Positions 55,030-64,000 of a stretch of DNA of 64,000 nucleotides are shown here, piece after piece. Position numbers and translations under genes: made by a program. Numbering within the stretch: position 1 is the first letter of the stretch; each line of letters starts with the position of its first letter. The notes under the pieces are model-generated. The model made no database searches. It was not told where the DNA came from and saw only the letters and a program-made list of their open reading frames with translations. Source of the DNA: Pyrenula massariospora (lineage: Eukaryota > Ascomycota > Eurotiomycetes > Pyrenulales > Pyrenulaceae); assembly GCA_021030905.1 (NCBI GenBank), contig JAGFMI010000013.1, forward strand, positions 868,001-932,000, in the 5' to 3' direction.

Positions 55030-56558
55030 GAAGACAAGATTAATGTCGACCGTAATCGCATACGTATTTGAACGGAGCGTCCACCTTCTAAACGGGCTGT
55101 CAGCGTTGGAGGAGGACAACAAAACTATCAGGGTATGAAGAATGAACAACATTGAAAAGATGAAAAACGTGCTTACCGGGTAGTAATAAGACGAATTATT
55201 GCTAAGATATTGAATATAACTTGAAACTCTTTCCATTAGTATGAAATTAGCTTTCTGGAATATAGCTGGATATCATCACTAAACCTCACGTCATTAAAAG
55301 CTAATTGCGTTCTCAGCCTTGAATATTTACTATTTCCACCTAAGTAATAAGTAAAGCAACCTAGACTATACATATGCAATCTCGCCCCAAATTTCGTGCG
55401 CCTCCAGTTTCAGTCCCAGCGGCCTACCTGGATAGATAATGCTTTAATTTGAGCTGAGGATGAAGAAACTGACTTATATTAATAAACATGTGGGTGGATA
55501 GTATCCCATTGTGCAACACTGATCTATCTTCATCGAGTCGTTGAGACATGAGTAAGCTTGATAACGAAATCTTGCTTTGCGAAATGCTCAAAGACTTGCT
55601 TCTCAATGTGCGTACATGAGGCTCGTCGAAGTAGAAAGCCCTGGGCATAGTTACCTCTGCGTAGGGGACCAGCTTGGCCTAATGGTTCATATTCTTGAAT
55701 ATCTCGGCTTACCTAGTGTACCTTTTGAAACACTAAGCATTTTTCATATGTGAGCTTGGTAAAAGCGGCTGGAAGAGTCATCGATACTATAGCTCTTAAA
55801 GGCATAGACATTTCCGGTCTCGTAGTCGGTGACCTTGTTAAGAATAGCCGAATCGCCTGCTCCAGAGCACCCACGTAGGATGCAGTGCTTCGCACGCACC
55901 ACAACTATCAGCGTCGCACTTGCAGGGTTATTGATTCAGAGTCTACCAACAGTGGGAATAGCCTTCTCGACCTCTTGCCGGACGTGATCTAGATTTTGAT
56001 TGTACTCTTTCCACTGTGCATCGCTCCGTGGGTGTATCCGCAAGGTTAAATGAATTACTTCGGTGAGCCCTCGAAATTGTTCGAGAGTCTATTAACTTAT
56101 TCATGGACTTAAGAGCATTCCAGTAGACCAGTTCAACCTCAAATAGCTTGACTTTTGACATCAGAATGTCTCTAATCTCCGACTAGAGTTACACTACTGC
56201 ACGGTTCTAGTGATCGACACTACCGTAAGACATTCTCGACGCATTAAGAGGCCAATTTTTGATCATCGTCTATCGGTCCATTCTCCATGTCTGAAGCCGC
56301 TTTCTGTTTCAGCTCAAGTGCTTCATTTTGATACTTTCTGATCTGTGCATTAGGCCCAGAGTCCTGCCTTGCTCCTCAGGCCCGACCAGTGTAAGCAAGA
56401 TAACAAAGGCGTAGACGCCTTATGCTGCTGCTAGTGCTTCTCAAACTCCCCCTACTCCCATGTTTCCTCAATGTCGCGAATACTTGTGTGCTATCGGTGT
56501 GGCTGGTTATTCGTACAACATATAGCAAACATTTGTGACGGAAATAAGCGTCGTCGCA
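55030..56558. other. Intergenic region with a gene fragment
   Basis: About 1.5 kb, AT-rich at 55200-55450. The only coding-like part is the minus-strand fragment at 55744-56089, listed separately. Confidence 0.4.
55744..56089 (-). pseudogene. Coding-like fragment of unknown family, broken by a stop
   Basis: One minus-strand frame reads LEQFRGLTEVIHLTLRIHPR..., then YNQNLDHVRQEVEKAIPTVGRL, a TGA (55936-55938), and on in the same frame (INNPASATLIVVV..., VTDYETGNVYAFKS) to TGA at 55744. The amphipathic helical first part looks like sequence from fungal STAND-associated proteins, but I cannot name the family. A further protein-like stretch (MSKVKLFEVELVYWNALKSMNK) lies just upstream in another frame. 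Probably the remains of one gene. Confidence 0.3.
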
Positions 56559-57179
56559 TCACTTGATATAGCCTAGATCGCGAAATGCTTTATTCAAGAT
56601 CTCTCCAACAATTTTGTCCTTCCGCAAGGTGTATTCTTGCATTGACTCGCCTGCTGCTTTGGAAGCTGCAGCACACTCACGTTTGACTGTCGCATATTGC
56701 TGCAGGTCCTGTGGTGATTTCGAGAGCCATTCGCGGAAAATCCGGTGCCTCTCGACCTCAGGACAATCCGGCCCGAAGACATGAAGATTGATAGGATATG
56801 CACCAGGGCGGTCTCCTTCGTCAACGAAAAAGCGATGTTGATGCCAATCCGGCTCACGGAAGAGGAATAGGAACTCCGCGCGCTCGAGAGCCTCGACGTA
56901 AGAGTCCTCGTCCTTGATGTCCTTTACTACCAGATCGACGTCAATAACATCCTTTGCTGGCAGACCTGGAACACTGGTGGATCCTGCATGAAGAATGGCA
57001 ACCGCGGTCGAGCCTAGCGCAGCTTCAATCCGGGCCTTGGTGTCTAAGAATCGTTGTGGCCACGTCGGATTGGGCTCGATAATGGCTATTTTTAGTGTAG
57101 ACTTGCGCTTGTTCACCCTTTCTAAGGAACTTCCATCATCAACATAATTCCTCACAATGTCTTCGGGAGAAAGTGGCAT
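56559..57179 (-). CDS. GrpB/UPF0157-family nucleotidyltransferase-fold protein
   Basis: Single exon of 206 residues. The nucleotidyltransferase-like core is clear: ILHAGSTSVPGLPAKDVIDVDLVV holds the GS motif and the Asp-x-Asp metal site, and WHQHRFFVDEG, INLHVF and RHRIFREWL are GrpB blocks. The start IAIIEPNPTWPQRFLDTKARIEAALG is the usual beginning of the domain. In bacteria the domain occurs alone or fused to dephospho-CoA kinase; its biochemical role is not known. Fungal copies are sporadic, so ancient transfer from bacteria is possible but not shown here. Confidence 0.88.
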   Translation of the reverse strand: MPLSPEDIVRNYVDDGSSLERVNKRKSTLKIAIIEPNPTWPQRFLDTKARIEAALGSTAVAILHAGSTSVPGLPAKDVIDVDLVVKDIKDEDSYVEALERAEFLFLFREPDWHQHRFFVDEGDRPGAYPINLHVFGPDCPEVERHRIFREWLSKSPQDLQQYATVKRECAAASKAAGESMQEYTLRKDKIVGEILNKAFRDLGYIK

Positions 57180-57804
57180 CGCGAGTCAGTGATGAGTTTT
57201 GGAAGATTTCCGTGAATGTGTGCCAAGCAGTACTGTCCTGGATAAGACCATATAGGTCGCCTTAGATTGGAGCCCTGCGTAAGAAGTCTTAGCCCATAAA
57301 GAAACGCGGTAGAGGTGAGACCGGTGTTTTGTGTAGTTGATATGCCCTTCGCAAGGCGGTGCACTCGGACCTTCGTCGGTTCGCGGAATTCGGAGAAACA
57401 GAACGCCGGTACCATGAATTTCGTTGAGGTATTACCGGACCGGCTTTTTCATTTTCAAAGTATCTTGAGTCTCGAGGATCTTGAGTTACAGCCTTTAAAT
57501 AGCTGGAATAATCTCGTTACGAGTATTTTTTCCCGGTAGAAAGCATGATCATTGAATTTCATTGCGCCATAGGATTTTGAAGAGGAAATATTCATGGTAT
57601 TGCCGCACTAGAAAATAGTACCATGGTGATTTTTCTTTCCTCTTACTGAAAGTCCAACCATCTATATTGATAAGATTGATGCTGGTTTTGTGACTTATAG
57701 CTATGGAGAAGATAATTCTGGGCTTGAGACTCTTGAATTGAGACTTGATGAGAGGGAATTGTGCCTCTAGATACTAATGGTCATTATCTAATGGCTCTCT
57801 CGTG
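57180..57804. other. Intergenic region
   Basis: About 625 bp between two minus-strand genes; the 5' flank of the GrpB gene and 3' flank of the FSH hydrolase. No feature seen. Confidence 0.45.
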
Positions 57805-58690
57805 TCATGGCAGGTACGAATTTTCCCTAGCCTTCCTTATAGCTTCTCTTATTGTGTCACCAAGCTCTTTGACCGTTCGAGCGTCTCTAGGAATCGTATG
57901 GCCCTTAGCATGATCAAAAAGGACCGCAGTGTCTTCGTCAAATAGGTTAAATAAGCTCATTGCACCTTTGAGGTAGGGATCGCCAGAGCCTATGACATGG
58001 ATGGATGGAATATGAACAATTTCATCGGTCTCATCTGCAAGAAGGACGTCCTTCTTATCAGGATCAATGGCAGGCCAGCCGCTGAAAAATAAGCCAACCT
58101 TTAGTTGCCGCGGTCTCCCGGTCTCCAAATGACGTCGCTCCTGGTCGAACAACATAGTAGCAGCGATCATAGCTCCTTCCGAGTAACCCACGACCCCTTC
58201 CACATCGCCTTCATGATCCATATGCTCGTATATAAAATTCAAGCAAGGCCGAATTGGTGGAATGTCGTCGTTGGAGGCGCCTTTCGGGATCAATTTCCGA
58301 AGAGTGTCCTCAGCAGTTGTTGCGTCTGGGAATTGGCGGACACGCTCCAACATCGACTTTTCCGCCGTACCTCTGTCGTCGAGAAAGCGCCAGTGCGGAC
58401 CTGGACCGAAGTATTCTTCGAAACCTGCAGGCGGCCGAACTGAAATTTGTCCTTGCACAAAAGAAAAGCTTGCACTGGAGTCTGATTCAAGTTCTTTGAT
58501 TATTGGATCTGGAGCAAAGATCAGTAATCTCAAGCGTTAGATTTTGTGAATTACTGCACATACCGATCTGGACTTTGAAATTCTTTGCGTTTCATCGCAG
58601 TGGTCAGCGTGGATGACGATTGGACAATTAGCTTAAGCTTTTCCATACCTGTGGGTTGCCAATCGCTCCATGAAGACAAACGAATTTCAT
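57805..58690 (-). CDS. FSH-family serine hydrolase (LovG/Fsh1-like)
   Basis: Exons 58690-58649, 58582-58564 (a 19-bp microexon) and 58508-57805 give 254 residues. Splicing builds MKFVCLHGAIGNPQNFKVQIDPIIKEL, the normal FSH start with the LHG oxyanion element. The triad is Ser130 (GYSEGA), Asp197 (GSGDPY) and His224 (AKGHTIP). The WRFLDD and FVQGQI blocks are also typical. FSH hydrolases include LovG, which releases the lovastatin nonaketide from its highly reducing PKS, and many cluster-encoded thioesterases. The next gene, starting 1.7 kb away on the other strand, is a highly reducing PKS, so a product-release role is likely (inference from family and position). Confidence 0.87.
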
Positions 58691-59086
58691 TGTTGGTTCG
58701 ATTTCCACTCAGCTCTGAAGTGTCGGGAGCAAATTTGACCATAAAGCGAAAATAGGATGATGATTGAAACAGTCTCTTGCTAGTCTACAGGGCATCTTAA
58801 ATACACCAATCGGGCTTTAGAATAATGACCAAGCAAATAAACGGTCCACATCAAACTATGCAGAAGGTGCGTGAGGTTTGAAAAAAGCCCCTTTCAACAA
58901 ACAGCAACGTCACGATCATGATGGCTTGCATTCAGGCTAGGATCTAGGATTATGAAACACTTACAAAAAATAATAGAGCCAGATAACGCAAGGCTTTCTG
59001 GGCGCCCCCCCCTTTAGTCCACGTTTCTTGAGCCGTTATGATCTAGAAAACGGTCGGCTGCTGTAAGTACGATCAACATCCCGAAC

Positions 59087-59137
59087 GAGGCTGGATGGCG
59101 GAAATGGTGGCACGCCTTGTCCGATTATCAGCCGGGG
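59087..59137. repeat. Diverged partial copy of the 40.6-kb foldback element
   Basis: CGAGGCTGGATGGCGG followed by AAATGGTGGCACGCC matches the arm at 40580 (about 25 of 30 bases against the right arm), and CCGATTATCAGCCGG matches the centre CCGATTATTAGGCGG. No second arm was found downstream. Confidence 0.5.
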
Positions 59138-59395
59138 TAAGAAGGTGCCATGCACTCCGCTACCTTGGCTCGGGATCAGCTGCAGCTTTTGGCGTGCTTA
59201 GTAGCCCTATCATAGAAGGTCTCGCCCACACCGAAATCTCCACATTGATGTTCTGGAAGGGTCGTCCTATGCAAGAGGGCATCTTCAGAAGCCTACAAGA
59301 TGCAGGGGATTAGAAGTCGCAGCACCTCGATTCCGAACATCAGCCGGCGTGGGGGTGCCACATGTTCTGATACCCTGCCTTAGCAGCCCTATAAG
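59121..59395 (+). repeat. Pair of diverged direct repeats upstream of the PKS gene
   Basis: First copy about 59121-59215 and second about 59335-59395 share, in the same order, CCGA-ATCAGCCGG, GGTGCCA, TACC-TG and CTTAG-AGCCCTAT. The spacing differs by an insert of about 35 bp in the first copy. They may be promoter elements or debris of a transposon related to the foldback family. Confidence 0.45.
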
Positions 59396-60434
59396 TATCT
59401 AGATCAGGTTTGGCAGGAATGCAGCAGAATTCGTAACGTCAATAGTGTGTTTTAAGCCCAAGCCGCCAAGACGGGCCCCAGAAACGGCTTAACGGCCAAG
59501 CCTGGCGGCAAAATTTAATCCCCTATCTGCGCGCGGGGATTTTATGTTGACAACACTGCTTTGAGTTCAAACGCTCCCTGGGAAATTTCATTGCATTTTT
59601 GTGGAGTATTGTTTCAATCTTTTTCTCCGGCGTCGTCATGGATCTCCGAGATCGTTTGTTCAGACGCGGCGTCCGTGATCAGGAAGGTACCTCAATGTTC
59701 ACTTCAACCAATTGTCGATGGCGCCATTCGGGTTTCCAATGAGACTGGGTGATCTCCTCAAGGATCGTATCACGCCCTCAAATCACTCGTTCTCACGCTT
59801 CCTACTGGACTCCCTTGCGGACATCTTGAGATGGCTCATGCAGTCGCCAACGCGGCTGCAGCCACAAAAAATCCGTTATCGGTGATGGTCAGATACATTG
59901 CCAAAAGAGGATCTTATGCCCTCCGGATTTCATCATTCCTCCTACTCTAGACTAGAATGGCAACCACTTTATTGACGCCGGACACTCCACCACTTTTACC
60001 TGCAGGATGACAGTGATCGAAGGGAGTTAGAGAAGTCCGACTTGGAGCCGAGGTCCGCTCACGAAGTCTTAAAGAGTAATCGAGAAACATTACTGCTCCT
60101 CTCATCGACAATTAAGGCGTTGAGAAAGCTGTGATAATCTTTGAGTGGCGCGCCGCTAGAATACCAGTAGGAAGATCTGCCCCTGACCTCGAGGTCTATT
60201 GACATGGTTCCTTCCTCAAGAAGAGTTTCGTTCCTTTGTTGTTCTAGGAGCCGCTTTCCGTTTAAAAAAAAAAGGGGCCCAATGCTGTTACTCCTGGCTG
60301 ATAACGACATTTCTGAGTGCTCCCATATTTTGGATAATTAACCGGACCGTATTGGTCAATCCCTTCTTCCAAAATTATAAAGAAGCAGGCTCTGCTCTGC
60401 CGTCCTAAGTAGATTTCAAATCTCTATTTCAAAA

Positions 60435-63400
60435 ATGCAGGAGCAAGATTGTACCAACCAGCCGTTCGGCCAACACGCTGTAGACTCACATCAAATGCTG
60501 TTGGCTGTCATTGGCATGGCATGCCGGTTGCCTGGCGATGTCACTACGCCCACTGGCCTTTGGGAGCTTTGCGCTCGGAAACGGAGTGGTTGGTCAGAAG
60601 TACCTCAGAATCGGTTCAATGCTGAGGCCTTCTATCATCCAAATCCTCAGAAGCTTGGTGCTTTCAACAATAAAGGTGCACATTTCCTGTTGAACGACAT
60701 CGCAGCTTTCGATGCGTCTTTCTTCAACATCACAGCTGCAGAGGCAACTGCAATGGATCCTCAGCAGCGACTTGCCCTTGAATGTACATTTGAAGCCCTC
60801 CAAAGCGCAGGCATACCCAAAGAGTTACTTGCAGGCCGGGCCGTCGGAGTTTTTGCAGGAGGCTCATTTTCTGATTATGAGGTGAACAATCTGCGAGATC
60901 TTGATACCTCACCTACGTTTCAAGCAACAGGGAATGCTGCTTGTATGTTAGCCAACAGAGTGTCTTACTATTTTGATTTTCGAGGTCCTTCCATCACGAC
61001 CGATACGGCGTGCTCTTCGAGCCTAAGTGCTCTTCATCTAGCGATGCAAAGCCTGCGCAGCGGCGAGTCAGAGATGGCAATTGTTGTGGGATCACATCTG
61101 AACGTTTCACCTGACTATTTTGTGTCCATGTCAAATTCTCAACTCTTTAACGAAGCTGGGCGTTGTTATGCTTTTGACCATCGAGCCCAGAGCGGATTTG
61201 CTAGAGGCGAAGGTGCTGGCGTTCTCATCTTGAAATCTTTGAAACGAGCGATGCATGCGAATGACCCGATTCGAGCAGTCTTGGTTGGCTCTGGTGTCAA
61301 TCAGGACGGCAAGACCGCTGGGATCACAGTACCTAATGGAAATGCACAAGAGGATTTGATTCAGCAAGTGTATTCATCGGCAAATATTGCACAGGTCGAC
61401 TGTGCATTTGTCGAGGCCCACGGCACCGGAACCAAAGTCGGAGATCCAATTGAGGTTACTGCGATTCACAACACATTAGGGCGAGGTCGAACAGTGCGAA
61501 GCCCACTATACATTGGATCGATAAAGTCTAATATCGGCCACTTGGAAGGGGCAAGTGGGATCGTTTCCACAATAAAAGCCGTGATGATGCTTGAACGGGG
61601 CTTACTGCTTCCGAATATTAATTTTGAGAAGGCCAACCCTGCAATCCCCTTTGCAGAGTGGAACATGAAAGTTCCAACATCGGTGCGGCCTTGGCCAAAA
61701 GAAAAGAAATACATCAGTGTATGCAACTACGGATTTGGTGGAGCCAACGCGCATGCTGTCCTCCAGAAAGCACCACCAGCTTCTCAACGGACAATGACAG
61801 GTGGCGCCGACTCGCAAGCTGCCGAAGACAAAAAATGGATGCTCTATGTGCTTTCAGCAAACTCGGAAGAGTCTCTCCGTCACACGGCCAAAGGTCTCGG
61901 CATATATTTGGAACAGCGACCAGAAGCATTTGAAAAACTGTTAGCCGGCAACCTGGCCTATACACTTGGATCACGACGTTCTCGTCTAGCTTGGAAGTAC
62001 GGCGTTGCTGCGTCATCTACTGACGAACTTGGCATACAACTAGCTAGTACCTCTTTCAGCCCGCGAAGGTCTGTACATGAGCCGACGATTGGCTTCGTAT
62101 GTACTGGTCAGGGTGCGCAATGGGTCGGCATGGCTCGCGAGTTGTTTAAAGCCTTTCCTGTGTTCGACACTGTCATGGGAAGTGCTGATAAGCATTTACA
62201 ACGGCTCGGTGCGCCTTTTTCATTGGCAGAGGAACTCGCAAAGCCCAAAGATTTAAGCAGTATTGATCTACCTGAGATTGCACAGCCAGCGTGTACTGCC
62301 ATTCAGTGCGCTCTGATCAGCCTCTTCAGGTCATGGAATCTGCAGCCAGCGGTCACTGTAGGCCACTCATCTGGAGAAATTGCAGCTGCTTATGCTGCGG
62401 GCATCTTGACTCTCGAGTCAAGTATTGCATTGTCCTATTTCAGAGGCCAAGCCATCGTCAGCCTGAAGCAAAACCATCCTGATCTTTCTGGATCTATGCT
62501 TGCAGTTGGCGCTTCTGCAGCGACCATCCGCCCGATGGTCAAATTACTGAAGCAAGGCTACGCCACAATTGCTTGTGTCAATAGCCCCTGCAGCGTCACC
62601 ATATCCGGCGACGACACTACCATAAATGAGATTCAATCTCAACTGGATGATAGGTCTATTTTCAACCGCCGTCTGCGCATTGATACCGCTTACCATTCTA
62701 GTCACATGGCACGCGTAGCCGATGAGTATAGACAATCGATCAAGGACATCCGGCCAATCGAGAATGCTGTGGCCACATTCCATTCTTCTGTGCTTGGTCG
62801 AGCTGTACGTGCTTCAGAATTGGTGCCCAGCTACTGGGTTGCAAATCTAGTTTCTCCTGTCGAGTTCCATCAAGGGATACAAAGTGTTTTCCGCTCGGAA
62901 TCTTCCAGCCCTGATATCCTGCTCGAAGTCGGCCCCCACCCTCAGCTTAAGGGACCTTTGAAAGAAATTCTGAAAAGCGAAGGTATACAGGCAAGCAAAG
63001 TAGCGTATATTAGCAGCCTAGTAAGACACAGAAATGCCCATGAGGCCATGTTGCAGACAGCCGCAAATTTGTTCATGCATGGAGTCTCACTAGATTTGCA
63101 GAAAATCAACTTCTCGCAGGAGAACAGTCGCATACCGGTAACACTAACCGACCTGCCGAACTATCCGTGGGATCATAATAAGCGCTTTTGGCATCATTCT
63201 CGAATTGCTGAAAGACACTGCCATCAATACTTTCCGAGGAATGACATTCTTGGCTCCCTTGCTTTCTACTCAGATGCTCTTGAACCAACTTGGCGAAATG
63301 TCATTCGCCTCGATGACCTGCCCTGGCTAAGACAACACAAGATGCAGTCAATAACGGTGTTTCCAATGGCAGGCTTCCTGACCATGGTGATCGAGGCGGC

Positions 63401-64000
63401 ATCACAGAGAGCAGAGATGCGTGGATCCTCTTTGGGCCATTTTGATATCCGTGAAGTTGTCGTAAATAGAGCCTTGGTTCTACACGAGGGAGATGATGTG
63501 GAGATAACGATTCGACTAAAGCCATATAGCGAGGGCACGCGAGGGGACTCAGACGCTTGGGATGAGTTCCGAATATCATCCTACTCAAAGGATTCTAACT
63601 GGACAGAGCACTGCCGAGGTATAGTCGCGGTAATGGACGAACATGAAATAAATCCCGTCACCGGTGACTACCAGACCCGCCGCGCACATGAGGTCCTAAA
63701 GTCGCGGATGGCCGAGGTGCATACTGCTTCCAAAGAGCCGGTGGCCACACCTCAGCTCTATCAGACGTTAGCGAATGTAGGTGCTAGTTACGGACAACAT
63801 TTCCAAAGTCTCGAGAACAGCTTCGCATGCGACACGCACGCCTACGCAGAGTTTATTGTCCCTAACACTAAAGCAGACCAACCTTACAAGCACGAGAGTA
63901 AGCTGATTATACATCCGGCATTCTTTGACCAATTCATTCAAATTGTTTGGCCGATCTTCGGTGCTGGTCGGAGCGGCCTAGATACCTTATACATGCCATC
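60435..64000 (+). CDS. Highly reducing type I polyketide synthase, N-terminal KS-AT-DH (C-terminus outside window)
   Basis: One open frame of 1,188 codons from ATG 60435 to the right edge, without an intron. The KS domain (about residues 20-450) has Cys193 (DTACSSS), His329 (EAHGTGT) and His369 (NIGH). The AT domain (about 555-880) has Ser645 in GHSSGE and His757 (YHSSH), as in malonyl-loading fungal ATs. The DH domain follows with His968 (LRQHKMQSITVFP) and Asp1165 (HPAFFDQFIQ). KS-AT-DH in this order with no SAT or product-template domain marks a highly reducing, iterative PKS; methyltransferase, ER, KR and ACP domains would lie beyond the window. The DH motif HxxxGxxxxP has Ser for Gly. 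The adjacent divergent FSH hydrolase fits a LovG-type release partner. The product is unknown. Confidence 0.93.
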   Translation, partial: MQEQDCTNQPFGQHAVDSHQMLLAVIGMACRLPGDVTTPTGLWELCARKRSGWSEVPQNRFNAEAFYHPNPQKLGAFNNKGAHFLLNDIAAFDASFFNITAAEATAMDPQQRLALECTFEALQSAGIPKELLAGRAVGVFAGGSFSDYEVNNLRDLDTSPTFQATGNAACMLANRVSYYFDFRGPSITTDTACSSSLSALHLAMQSLRSGESEMAIVVGSHLNVSPDYFVSMSNSQLFNEAGRCYAFDHRAQSGFARGEGAGVLILKSLKRAMHANDPIRAVLVGSGVNQDGKTAGITVPNGNAQEDLIQQVYSSANIAQVDCAFVEAHGTGTKVGDPIEVTAIHNTLGRGRTVRSPLYIGSIKSNIGHLEGASGIVSTIKAVMMLERGLLLPNINFEKANPAIPFAEWNMKVPTSVRPWPKEKKYISVCNYGFGGANAHAVLQKAPPASQRTMTGGADSQAAEDKKWMLYVLSANSEESLRHTAKGLGIYLEQRPEAFEKLLAGNLAYTLGSRRSRLAWKYGVAASSTDELGIQLASTSFSPRRSVHEPTIGFVCTGQGAQWVGMARELFKAFPVFDTVMGSADKHLQRLGAPFSLAEELAKPKDLSSIDLPEIAQPACTAIQCALISLFRSWNLQPAVTVGHSSGEIAAAYAAGILTLESSIALSYFRGQAIVSLKQNHPDLSGSMLAVGASAATIRPMVKLLKQGYATIACVNSPCSVTISGDDTTINEIQSQLDDRSIFNRRLRIDTAYHSSHMARVADEYRQSIKDIRPIENAVATFHSSVLGRAVRASELVPSYWVANLVSPVEFHQGIQSVFRSESSSPDILLEVGPHPQLKGPLKEILKSEGIQASKVAYISSLVRHRNAHEAMLQTAANLFMHGVSLDLQKINFSQENSRIPVTLTDLPNYPWDHNKRFWHHSRIAERHCHQYFPRNDILGSLAFYSDALEPTWRNVIRLDDLPWLRQHKMQSITVFPMAGFLTMVIEAASQRAEMRGSSLGHFDIREVVVNRALVLHEGDDVEITIRLKPYSEGTRGDSDAWDEFRISSYSKDSNWTEHCRGIVAVMDEHEINPVTGDYQTRRAHEVLKSRMAEVHTASKEPVATPQLYQTLANVGASYGQHFQSLENSFACDTHAYAEFIVPNTKADQPYKHESKLIIHPAFFDQFIQIVWPIFGAGRSGLDTLYMP

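Larger units (their letters stand above)
58691..60434. promoter_or_regulatory. Divergent region between FSH hydrolase and PKS, with repeats
   Basis: About 1.74 kb that must contain both promoters. It holds an arm of the inverted-repeat family (59087-59137), a pair of diverged direct repeats (59121-59215 and 59335-59395) and an A-run near 60262. No supported gene. Confidence 0.45.

Overview
The window is nuclear DNA of a filamentous ascomycete (Pezizomycotina). Genes carry short GT-AG introns (about 43-130 bp) with CTAAC/CTAAT-like branch points, intergenic distances are small, and several families are fungus-restricted (PigL_N-type and DUF7580-type proteins, Zn2Cys6 regulators, a highly reducing PKS). 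The class cannot be fixed from sequence alone; Leotiomycetes is only a guess. Exon junctions were worked out by hand from splice signals and reading frame. In every complete gene the exon lengths sum to whole codons.

Left part (1-24.6 kb) is mostly housekeeping and rich in RNA and ribosome functions: a DEAH-box helicase of the DHX57/Ucp12 type (cut by the left edge), a GPI-anchored surface protein interrupted by a stop codon, a PMP3 proteolipid, UDP-glucose 4-epimerase divergent from the nucleolar factor ESF1, a putative eIF4E-binding protein, the pre-60S factor URB1, a 2-hydroxyacid dehydrogenase and an HpcH/HpaI aldolase.

Middle part (24.6-50 kb) is accessory. It holds a GFA-fold protein, an alpha/beta hydrolase, an MFS drug-type transporter, a citrate synthase with a repeat tail and a decayed NRPS-like adenylation gene. 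It also holds four large proteins of families tied to fungal STAND/heterokaryon-incompatibility biology: a PigL_N-type domain fused to a degenerate G-alpha, a DUF7580-type protein, a Zn2Cys6 plus C2H2 protein, and a PigL_N-like coiled-coil protein. None has a NACHT or NB-ARC domain.

Right part (50-64 kb) has a VOC protein, the mitochondrial Fe-S factor IBA57, a secreted M35-like metalloprotease, a gene fragment, a GrpB-fold protein, a LovG-like FSH serine hydrolase and the first 1,188 codons (KS-AT-DH) of a highly reducing polyketide synthase that leaves the right edge. The hydrolase and PKS are divergent neighbours and probably the near edge of a secondary-metabolite cluster. The citrate synthase, MFS transporter and Zn2Cys6 gene lie 15-27 kb away, so membership is only a hypothesis.

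Most unusual items: the G-alpha fusion with a natural Gln-to-Leu change in its G3 motif, the stop codon in the GPI protein, a GC-AG intron in the double zinc-finger gene, the 15-bp repeat tail of the citrate synthase, and a small inverted-repeat element at 40.6 kb with a diverged relative upstream of the PKS.
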